A stretch of DNA of 64,000 nucleotides, taken from NCBI GenBank assembly GCA_963934295.1, contig CAWVXY010000001.1:1-64000 (forward strand). The letters run 5' to 3'. Positions 25,501 through 31,813 of the stretch are shown here, one piece after another. The DNA is from Seribacter sp963934295 (GTDB lineage: Bacteria; Verrucomicrobiota; Verrucomicrobiia; Opitutales; Seribacteraceae). Made by a program: the position numbers and the translations under genes. How positions within the stretch are numbered: the stretch's first letter is position 1; each line of letters opens with the position of its first letter. The notes beneath the pieces are model-generated. The model was not told the origin of the DNA. It saw only the letters and a program-made list of their open reading frames with translations, and searched no databases.

Positions 25501-27156
25501 ATTTCCCTCTGAACCAATAAAACTTATTGATGCAGTAACTAATTCCTCCCTAATAGGATCAATGGGCGGATTAGTAACCTGTGCAAACAATTGCTTAAAA
25601 TAATTGTATATCGATTGAGATTTATCCGAAAGAACGGCTAATGGAGAATCATTCCCCATCGAGCCAAGAGGTTGCTTTCCAGATTGCGCACTCGGTCCGA
25701 TTAAAAAACGTAAATCTTCAAAAGTATAACCAAATGCTTTTTGCTCTGTAACAATAGAGGTAAAATCATCTTGTTTTGTATTATCCGGCAATGGTAATGA
25801 ATTTGAATCAATCATAGACTCCTTCAACCACTCACCATATGGTTCCTCTTCAGCAATCGATTTCTTTAATTCAATATCGTCAATAATTCTACCTTCATCC
25901 ATATCGATCAAAAACATTCTTCCGGGCTCAAGTCGCCCCTTCTTCACAATCGTAGATGGGTCTATTGAAGGAAGAACTCCCACCTCGGATGCTAGGATGA
26001 CCTGATCATTCTCTGTTACATAATAACGGGAAGGTCTCAAGCCGTTACGATCCAGGACTGCTCCGATTTGAATTCCGTCAGAAAAAGCAATAGATGCTGG
26101 TCCATCCCATGGTTCCATTACACATGCATGAAATTCATAAAAGTCCCTTTTGAACTGTGGCATATCCTGATGTTTTTCCCATGGTTCAGGAATCATCATC
26201 ATCATTGCGTGGGATAGACTGCGTCCCGATAAAATTAGAAACTCTAAACAATTGTCAAATTTCTGTGAGTCTGATCCATCTTCCCTTATTATAGGTAATA
26301 GTTTTTTCACATCATCACCAAAGACGTCGCTAGCTAGTTGCAATTGTCGAGCATACAGCCAATTTTCATTTCCACGAACGGTGTTAATTTCACCATTGTG
26401 GCATAAATACCTAAAAGGCTGCGCCCTATGCCAACTAGGGAAAGTGTTTGTAGAAAACCTAGAATGAGTTAGTGCAAGGGCAGACTCCATCAAAGGATTC
26501 GTAAGATCTGGGAAGTAATCTGTTAGTTGTTGTGTGGTCAACATTCCCTTGTAGGTCATTGTCTTTGAAGAAAAAGAACTAACATGAAAACTGACATCCG
26601 GATCATCTGAGCTAAACCTAAGTCGATGACTTATGATTCTACGAACGAGATAAAGTTTTCTCTCAAATGGTAAACCTCGTTCTAATTTGTCAGGTCTTTT
26701 GACAAAAAGTTGCTCCATAGCAGGTTCGCACTCAGCGGATGCTTTACCCAAAATTTCACTTTTTACAGGAACAACCCTCCATCCGATAATCTCGAGTCCT
26801 TCTTCTAATAATACTTCTGCAATAACTTCTTTTTCATGCTTGTGCAAATCAGAATCTTTAGACAAATAAATAAATGCTGCACCGTAATCACCTTCATCTG
26901 GAAGACTAACTGATATATCTTTGGAACAAGCGTCTGATAAAAACTTATGCGGAAGTTGAATGAAAATTCCTGCACCATCTCCAGTAATTGGATCGCAACC
27001 ACAACCACCACGATGATCTAGGTTTACACAAATTTCAAGTGCACCTTTAACAATTTCATGGGATCGTCTGCCCTTCATATCCACAATTAAACCGATGCCA
27101 CAGTTTTCATGCTCGTTCGATGGATCGTAAAGACCTTGTTTTTGGGGTAATGTCAT
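22555..27156 (-). CDS. gltB: Glutamate synthase large subunit
   Basis: The 1533-residue alpha subunit makes two glutamates from glutamine and 2-oxoglutarate. Cys19 (in HENCGIGLI) is the expected N-terminal nucleophile of the class II amidotransferase domain after propeptide removal. The central domain and the FMN-binding synthase domain follow (about 830-1210), with GEGGED and PGEGGELPG motifs. The 3Fe-4S cysteines have the pattern C-x5-C-x4-C (CLMMRVCHKNTCPVG). A C-terminal glycine-rich beta-helix domain completes the chain. The length is normal. It is the first gene of the gltB-gltD-thrH-reductase unit. Its 123-bp upstream region holds a strong hairpin described separately. Confidence 0.98.
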   Translation of the reverse strand: MTLPQKQGLYDPSNEHENCGIGLIVDMKGRRSHEIVKGALEICVNLDHRGGCGCDPITGDGAGIFIQLPHKFLSDACSKDISVSLPDEGDYGAAFIYLSKDSDLHKHEKEVIAEVLLEEGLEIIGWRVVPVKSEILGKASAECEPAMEQLFVKRPDKLERGLPFERKLYLVRRIISHRLRFSSDDPDVSFHVSSFSSKTMTYKGMLTTQQLTDYFPDLTNPLMESALALTHSRFSTNTFPSWHRAQPFRYLCHNGEINTVRGNENWLYARQLQLASDVFGDDVKKLLPIIREDGSDSQKFDNCLEFLILSGRSLSHAMMMMIPEPWEKHQDMPQFKRDFYEFHACVMEPWDGPASIAFSDGIQIGAVLDRNGLRPSRYYVTENDQVILASEVGVLPSIDPSTIVKKGRLEPGRMFLIDMDEGRIIDDIELKKSIAEEEPYGEWLKESMIDSNSLPLPDNTKQDDFTSIVTEQKAFGYTFEDLRFLIGPSAQSGKQPLGSMGNDSPLAVLSDKSQSIYNYFKQLFAQVTNPPIDPIREELVTASISFIGSEGNLTKPGPQSCRLIKYESPLVDDVQVSQLRHKLPSGFMSSTLSMLFKPDNSKLHGEDLEIALEALFRKADEAIIEGVNVLILSDRELSTDFAAIPALLACSGLHHHLIRNGTRTKVSLVIESGEPREVQHFALLIGYGADLINPYLALKTVRHMIDTGDIKENPIDARKNFLKANLNGVIKTMSKMGISTVASYRGAQIFESIGLNQLLIDKYFTKTATRVEGIGIDALAAEARHRHHFAYAPRPDEKSLPLDPGGVYQWRATGEKHLFNPTTIHKLQKATRLGDFEVFREYSNAVNDQSRDLFTLRGLMDFKFDDTNEIPLDEVELASDIVKRFKTGAMSYGSISKEAHESLAIAMNRLGGKSNTGEGGEDLDRFTPDADGTSRRSAIKQVASGRFGVTSYYLVNSDEIQIKIVQGAKPGEGGELPGHKVLPPIAKTRGTTPGVGLISPPPHHDIYSIEDLAELIHDLKNSNVNARVNVKLVSEVGVGTIAAGVAKAKADVILVSGYDGGTGASPRSSIQHAGAPWELGVAETNQTLLLNDLRSRVVLETDGQLKTGRDVAIACLLGAEEFGFATAPLVTLGCLMMRVCHKNTCPVGIATQDPRLREKFAGGADAVVNFMNFIAEEMRETMAKLGFRSINEMVGRVDKLELRNAVDHWKAKGLDYSKILYRPDVAPEVGTYCQMKQDHLLEKSLDMREILQAAEPAIENGTPVSVDLPVVNTDRVVGTITGAEVSRKHGPNGLPDDTISINLNGSAGQSLGAFCPKGMTFTVVGDTNDYCGKGLSGAKIIVKPPEGSSFIAHENIISGNVCFYGATDGEAYISGVAGERFCVRNSGVSAVVEGLGDHGCEYMTGGSVLCLGKTGRNFGAGMSGGVAYVFDEDGQFASKRLNHEMVKVYPLVECDDAEINEVKKLISKHVEYTGSQKGLTILEDWTTYSNKFLKILPEDYERVLLALKKAEERGLEGDDAVQAAFEENVAAGH

Positions 27157-27206
27157 AGAATAAAATATTTAGTGAAGAAGTTTAAGTATATCTCCTAAAC
27201 TTTGCT

Positions 27207-27248
27207 CTTCAAGCAAAGGAACGATCTATTTTGCTTGAAGGTTTTTTT
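27207..27248 (+). terminator. Strong hairpin with T-run, plus-strand orientation
   Basis: A perfect 11-bp stem (27207-27217 with 27230-27240) and a 12-base loop are followed by G and seven T residues. This is a canonical intrinsic terminator reading on the plus strand. Both flanking genes, however, are on the minus strand: the methyltransferase ends at 27280 and gltB starts at 27156. Read on the minus strand the hairpin is the same but lacks a T-run. It could terminate antisense transcription or act in the gltB leader. Confidence 0.6.
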
Positions 27249-27279
27249 CGGTCAAGGCAATTAGCAGGAAATTCTTGAT

Positions 27280-27915
27280 TTAAGCTACTTTTTTAAAAAC
27301 TTCAGATCTTATAAAATTTGGTCGAATTTCCTCATAATCTTTTAACTGCAATGAATTCTTGAATGCATATTTGCAAAAAGGTTCGACTCGTCGAGCAAGA
27401 ATTCCAGTTGTTAAACGGAAGAACAAATATAAAATCCGGATTTTAAAAAAATTTAAATTCATTTCTCCATTTTTACTTTCTACAAAATCGGAATTAATCC
27501 AAAAACCATTCTTTTTTAAAATTTTAGTAAAATGTGGTAAAAAAGTTAATATCTGTCGCTGCGAGAAACAATCCCAAAAAAAATGAGTACAGATTAGATC
27601 ATAGTATTGATCTGGTTTAAAGTCATCAATAGAAATACATTGGAATGAAACACGATTTAAATATTTATGAGGTATTAACTCTTTTTGTTTCTGAATCATC
27701 TTAGTTGAAGATTCAACGACCGTAACTTTACAAGTTTGGTTGACACAAAGCAATTGATTCAAAAATTGACCTCGTCCTTCTCCTAATATGAGAACAGATG
27801 AAGAATTAATGGAATAATTTAGAAACCGATTTCTTGAAAAAACTAGCAGGTTACCGAAAAAAAACTTTTCACCAAAATCGTATATTGGTGCTATCAGATT
27901 GAAATTCACTGCCAT
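27280..27915 (-). CDS. Class I SAM-dependent methyltransferase
   Basis: A protein of about 211 residues from the ATG at 27915. The N-terminus FNLIAPIYDFGEKFFFGN resembles the ubiquinone/menaquinone and phospholipid methyltransferase group. Motif I reads VLILGEGRGQFL, followed by the acidic VVESS that would hold the ribose and the CTHFFWDCFS region. Its start overlaps the end of the upstream UbiA-like gene by about 10 bp, so the two are translated as a pair. A substrate handled by both a prenyltransferase-like membrane protein and a methyltransferase, such as a quinone or lipid, is a fair guess but not shown. No ubiE-type signature is certain. Confidence 0.78.
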   Translation of the reverse strand: MAVNFNLIAPIYDFGEKFFFGNLLVFSRNRFLNYSINSSSVLILGEGRGQFLNQLLCVNQTCKVTVVESSTKMIQKQKELIPHKYLNRVSFQCISIDDFKPDQYYDLICTHFFWDCFSQRQILTFLPHFTKILKKNGFWINSDFVESKNGEMNLNFFKIRILYLFFRLTTGILARRVEPFCKYAFKNSLQLKDYEEIRPNFIRSEVFKKVA

Positions 27916-28763
27916 GATTGTGTAAGAATCAACAAAGGAACCACCCAAAATAGTTGATCCAAAAAAACTATCTTAGTTTCAGTTTTAAGTTTAGTTCTGT
28001 CTAGCAGAATCGAAAATAGCATTGTTAAGACAATGCTAAGTAGTAAAAGGTATAATTTTTTTTCAAAAATAATAATGCAGAACAACAATAAAGATAAAAG
28101 ACTTAGTGTAAGTTGCGTCGAAACTTCGAGACTTTGATTTTCAAATAATTTATTCTTTTGGGATTTAAAATATTTATTAGATTCCTCCCATAATTTTATT
28201 TTTAAACAATTAAAGAAGAATAAAATTACTAATATTAGGAAACTTAAAAGTATTTCTACAGAAAAATCATTGGAAAATAAAATAGGTAAATAAAAACAGG
28301 TTAAAGATAACAACAAAGAAGTCCTAATATTTTTGGGGAATATTAATTCGACTCTAGTGAATCGAAAAAAACTTTGAAATTGGTTAAAGATAACCAAAAC
28401 AAAAAGTCCAAAACATAAAAAAAATTTAATAAATAAAAAATTCTGTACTGCGAGGTTCACTGAAACCACAAAAATTGTTATCCATATCAAACTGTAAATC
28501 TTTTTATTTTTAAAAAAAAACAAATGCCTGTCACAAATAACGGAATCTGGTTTCTTACTGAAGGACTCTAAAAAGCGGTCAACACTGTAACCCAACCATG
28601 CTGATAAGAAAAAAATAAGCTTAGCAACAAAAGGTATCGTTACTTCGAATTGAATAGATATTATTTCTGTCCAAAACAACACAACTAAGGGAGCATCCAA
28701 ACTTAAAATATTTAGGAGCTTAAATATTTCTAAGACTGAATATTTTAGCTTTTTAACAAGCAC
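27906..28763 (-). CDS. Polytopic membrane protein, UbiA-like
   Basis: A 285-residue, very hydrophobic protein with about seven or eight predicted membrane segments and a GTG start. The segment LGYSVDRFLE resembles the first aspartate-rich region of UbiA-type prenyltransferases in shortened form. A clear second aspartate motif is missing. Homologue-like proteins in Verrucomicrobia are also paired with a small methyltransferase. A prenyltransferase activity is therefore only a possibility. The Phe, Leu and Ile content is high even for a membrane protein. It is divergent from the glutaredoxin-like gene, with 44 bp between. Confidence 0.6.
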   Translation of the reverse strand: MLVKKLKYSVLEIFKLLNILSLDAPLVVLFWTEIISIQFEVTIPFVAKLIFFLSAWLGYSVDRFLESFSKKPDSVICDRHLFFFKNKKIYSLIWITIFVVSVNLAVQNFLFIKFFLCFGLFVLVIFNQFQSFFRFTRVELIFPKNIRTSLLLSLTCFYLPILFSNDFSVEILLSFLILVILFFFNCLKIKLWEESNKYFKSQKNKLFENQSLEVSTQLTLSLLSLLLFCIIIFEKKLYLLLLSIVLTMLFSILLDRTKLKTETKIVFLDQLFWVVPLLILTQSWQ

Positions 28764-28807
28764 CTTGTATTTGCTATTTTGTGAATTTTAATTTATTAAA
28801 AATCATT

Positions 28808-29158
28808 ATGAAAATTAAAGCATATTTGAAACCACATTGTGGATGGAGCATGGGAGTTCGTGCGATCATGGAAAAATATTCACTTGAATACGAAGATCTT
28901 GATATAATCAATAATCAAGATATATATGCAGAAATGGTTGAAAAATCTTCGCAACCTCTTTCTCCCTGCGTTGAGGTTGATGGTATAATGCTCGCTGATG
29001 TGAGCGGTGAAGAAGTAGAAAATTACCTTCTTTCAAACAACCTCGTACAAGAATCTGCAACGCAAGCAAATGCTCCCATCAACTCTCCTTGTTCAGACGA
29101 AGAACATGAAAGACAAGCAAAAGAGGCACAAGAAAGTTCACCAGTTCGATTTTTTTAA
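28808..29158 (+). CDS. Glutaredoxin-like protein, CGWS active site
   Basis: A protein of about 116 residues beginning MKIKAYLKPHCGWSMGVR at 28808; an in-frame ATG at 28781 would add nine residues. The CGWS motif has a single active-site cysteine, as in monothiol-type glutaredoxins. The family's cis-proline loop (PLSPCVEVDG) is present and carries an extra Cys. After the thioredoxin fold there is a charged, low-complexity tail of about 40 residues with one more Cys. A ferredoxin gene starts 24 bp downstream on the same strand. A role in thiol redox or iron-sulfur handling fits both, but is inferred. Confidence 0.75.
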   Translation: MKIKAYLKPHCGWSMGVRAIMEKYSLEYEDLDIINNQDIYAEMVEKSSQPLSPCVEVDGIMLADVSGEEVENYLLSNNLVQESATQANAPINSPCSDEEHERQAKEAQESSPVRFF

Positions 29159-29182
29159 ATATTCAACCTTAAATTAATTAAA

Positions 29183-29485
29183 ATGACTTATGTAGTAACT
29201 GAAAAATGCGTAGATTGTAAGTTTACAAGTTGTGTTTCTGTTTGCCCAGTCGATGCATTTCATGAACTCCCAGATAGACTTTACATAAACCCAGAAACTT
29301 GCATCGACTGCAATGCCTGCATGGATGAATGCCCTGTAGAAGCAATTTTTCCCGATATGGATGTACCTGATGAACTACAAGATTGGGTTTCCCTAAACGA
29401 GGAGGCAGAAAATCACCCTCAATTAGTCGGTCAAATTGATGCACTCAAAGGTGCTAAATGCGTTGACCCAAATGCGGATCAATAA
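29183..29485 (+). CDS. fdxA: 7Fe ferredoxin (3Fe-4S/4Fe-4S)
   Basis: This 100-residue ferredoxin has the FdxA cysteine pattern. The first motif is C-x2-C-x4-C-x3-CP (CVDCKFTSCVSVCP), where the second cysteine is free or belongs to the 3Fe-4S site. The second motif is CIDCNACMDECP for the 4Fe-4S cluster. The C-terminal 45-residue extension is typical of FdxA (Azotobacter ferredoxin I type). It acts as a cytoplasmic low-potential electron carrier. It is probably co-transcribed with the glutaredoxin-like gene 24 bp upstream. Confidence 0.93.
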   Translation: MTYVVTEKCVDCKFTSCVSVCPVDAFHELPDRLYINPETCIDCNACMDECPVEAIFPDMDVPDELQDWVSLNEEAENHPQLVGQIDALKGAKCVDPNADQ

Positions 29486-29542
29486 AGTAAATTTTATTAC
29501 AATTTATTGATTCCTTTATTGTTCAAATATTTTTAGTGTTCA

Positions 29543-29562
29543 AATTCTCGTAAAAGAGAATT
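29543..29562. repeat. Short inverted repeat upstream of the AraC gene
   Basis: AATTCTC (29543-29549) and GAGAATT (29556-29562) form a perfect 7-bp inverted repeat with a 6-base spacer. It lies between fdxA and the AraC-type regulator. A repeated octamer GTTCAAAT occurs just before it, at 29521 and 29538. It may be a terminator stem for fdxA, though no T-run follows, or an operator for the regulator. Confidence 0.4.
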
Positions 29563-29696
29563 CTGAGCTAAAAAAGTAAGATTTTTACTGAATTTCACTT
29601 TATTGGCTAACTTTTTGTTGACGCACATTGTAAAAATTGACTTATTATACAAATTGCATATTTACATTGTCAACAATTCTTCAAACAAGCCCATTT

Positions 29697-30851
29697 ATGA
29701 AAATAAGAATAACAGCGTGCGACATTGCGGTTAAACAAAAAAATACCGATTTGATCGATTTAGTTAAAGGAAAGAGAGACTATACCCTTTATTTCTTTAA
29801 AAGCCCGGTTCTAGTTAAAACCAGAATTGGATTGCACGATGTAACAGCTGGCGATTGTATCCTTATGGCACCTGGATTCCCTCATTACATTAAAAGCAAA
29901 GGTGATCAATGGAATTATGATTCTCTTTCATTTAAAGGATCCGATGCGTCTAGATTGGTTAATCAGGTTGGTTTAGAAACTAATGAAATCCACTCTCCCC
30001 TACAATCATATTTCATTGATGCATTGTTGGAGAAAATCTCAAAAGAATGTAGAGCTTTGGATATGCTATGGGACAGAGTTGTAGCTTCGACATTAGACGA
30101 ATTGCTTACAAAAATAATTCGTTTTTCAAAACAAGACTTTGTCCTTTCAATGCCGGATCACTCCCAAAAATTAAGAGATCTTCGATCCGAAATTCATGAA
30201 AATTTCCATTTGCCATGGACCATTAAAAAAATGGCTGATAAATTAGGACTGAGTTGTAGTCGTTTTGCTTCACTTTATAAACAGGAATTCAAAACGAGCC
30301 CAACTGAAGACCTTATAAAAACAAGAATAATTCAAGCGAAAAAAATGCTCTCAGCTACAAAGGTTAGCGTTAAACAAGTTTCTGTTGCTTGCGGTTTTGA
30401 AAGTGTTCACTATTTTCACAGAGCATTCAAAAAGAGAATTGATATAACTCCGAAACATTACCAGAATTTCAAACTCTCTATGAAAGGCTCGGTTCCTGTA
30501 GAGGAGAAGTCTTTTACATTAGATGGATTATCAATCGACTCCGATTTTTCGGGAACTATGGAAATTATTAATGGGGAAATTGTTTTTCATGGTAACGATT
30601 CAGCATGGTCCGAATTTCTAGGATATTCCTCCGATATACTTAAAGGTAAACCTTTTCTAAATTTCATATGTCCCCAGGATTTAGATATCGCAAGGGAAGC
30701 TGTTAGTAACATTATCGATAATCAGAATGTCAAAGATGTTGCTGTTCGACTTGTTAAAAAAGATGAATCTTTGGCAAAAATTGAATTTTCCGCTATAACT
30801 AAGGGAAATACTTGGTTTTGGTTTGCGAAAAAGATTTTCGTGGAAGATTAA
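29697..30851 (+). CDS. AraC-family regulator fused to a C-terminal PAS-like domain
   Basis: About 384 residues from the ATG at 29697; an in-frame ATG at 29637 would add 20 residues without signal or family similarity. The N-terminal part resembles the AraC cupin-like sensor (LHDVTAGDCILMAPGFPHYI). The two helix-turn-helix units (about 165-262) include WTIKKMADKLGLSCSRFASLYKQEF and SVKQVSVACGFESVHYFHRAFKK, the second being the AraC signature. After that, about 275-384 looks like a PAS domain (NDSAWSEFLGYSSDILKGKPFLNFICPQD). AraC proteins normally end at the DNA-binding domain, so a sensor module after it is unusual. No obvious target gene adjoins; the downstream genes converge. Confidence 0.85.
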   Translation: MKIRITACDIAVKQKNTDLIDLVKGKRDYTLYFFKSPVLVKTRIGLHDVTAGDCILMAPGFPHYIKSKGDQWNYDSLSFKGSDASRLVNQVGLETNEIHSPLQSYFIDALLEKISKECRALDMLWDRVVASTLDELLTKIIRFSKQDFVLSMPDHSQKLRDLRSEIHENFHLPWTIKKMADKLGLSCSRFASLYKQEFKTSPTEDLIKTRIIQAKKMLSATKVSVKQVSVACGFESVHYFHRAFKKRIDITPKHYQNFKLSMKGSVPVEEKSFTLDGLSIDSDFSGTMEIINGEIVFHGNDSAWSEFLGYSSDILKGKPFLNFICPQDLDIAREAVSNIIDNQNVKDVAVRLVKKDESLAKIEFSAITKGNTWFWFAKKIFVED

Positions 30852-30975
30852 GATTTAATTCCACAAAACTTCTGACCCGTTTCTACATTTTCGTTTTAAT
30901 ATAATAAAGTTAACTTCGAAATTACTTTATAATTTAATCGTATAGTAAGTATCATTATTGATAAAATTTGAGAAA

Positions 30976-31764
30976 TTAAGGATTCCAGCTGAAATTTCCA
31001 GCTCCACTTCCGTCAACTTTTTTTTCCTTACCTTCATCAATAGCAAATCTGAGATTTTCTAAGTCTGAGCAATGACAACGAAATGATTTTGTGATTGTAA
31101 TTTCACTTTCCCAGCCAGCTTCAAGGTCTTTGTAATCCCTTGGTGTTCCATTCCCCTGATCGTCTACAATCAATAATGAAATGGGTCCGATGGCTGCAAG
31201 TTTAAGTACAAAGGTCTCTGGACTGTTTTTATTACTGACATTCGCTTTTCTTGATTCTGGATTCGCATTTGTTTCCTGAACACTCCTCCCACTTACAGGT
31301 TGGGCTGGGGGTATTTCCTCTTCCTCATCTCCCCCTAAAACAGCTATTAAAAAAGAGATTACTATTATAAGCAAAATTAATGTACTTAAAGCCAAAATTA
31401 TTGGCTTTCTTAATGTATTTGAACTTCCTCTATTTACTGGATTAGAAGTACTTGCAGTACTTGAAAATTCTGAGCTATCAGACTCATTACTGGAAATTGA
31501 ACCAAGAGATTTTTTAGATGATTTGCTATTTGTATTTCCAAGTTCTAGATCAAGGTCAGCGAGGACTGCTTCTTGATCTAGATCTAGGAAGCGAGCATAC
31601 AAACGTACAAATCCCCTAAGATAAACTTCAGGCAAATTTATATCAAAACTACTTGATTCAAATGCAGTTAAATAGTCACCCCGAATTTTAGTGCTCTCTG
31701 ATGCCTCTCGTAAAGATATTCCTTTTCGATTTCGTGCTTCTTCTAATTTTTGCCCTATAGCCAT
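30976..31764 (-). CDS. RodZ-like helix-turn-helix membrane protein
   Basis: A 262-residue bitopic protein. The N-terminal helix-turn-helix of the RodZ/Cro type is at about 4-75 (GQKLEEARNRKGISLREAS, then YLRGFVRLYARFLDL). A Ser-rich linker (78-118) and one membrane segment (121-144) follow. The C-terminal periplasmic DUF4115-like beta domain is at about 180-262. RodZ links MreB to the cell-wall elongation machinery. It lies 49 bp after ftsK on the same strand, so both belong to envelope and division functions. Confidence 0.87.
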   Translation of the reverse strand: MAIGQKLEEARNRKGISLREASESTKIRGDYLTAFESSSFDINLPEVYLRGFVRLYARFLDLDQEAVLADLDLELGNTNSKSSKKSLGSISSNESDSSEFSSTASTSNPVNRGSSNTLRKPIILALSTLILLIIVISFLIAVLGGDEEEEIPPAQPVSGRSVQETNANPESRKANVSNKNSPETFVLKLAAIGPISLLIVDDQGNGTPRDYKDLEAGWESEITITKSFRCHCSDLENLRFAIDEGKEKKVDGSGAGNFSWNP

Positions 31765-31813
31765 ATATTTTTCTAAGTTTTTATCTCTTACAGGGAATTG
31801 GCAAGCTGAGATT

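Noticed and set aside
22555..27156. Several plus-strand open frames of 60-80 codons inside gltB
   Set aside because: They lie antisense to a highly conserved gene, have no recognisable protein features and reflect codon bias of the real gene.
29618..29648. Possible sigma-70 promoter (TTGACG and TATTAT) before the AraC gene
   Set aside because: Spacing is 19 bases and several equally good AT-rich matches occur nearby, so it cannot be supported.
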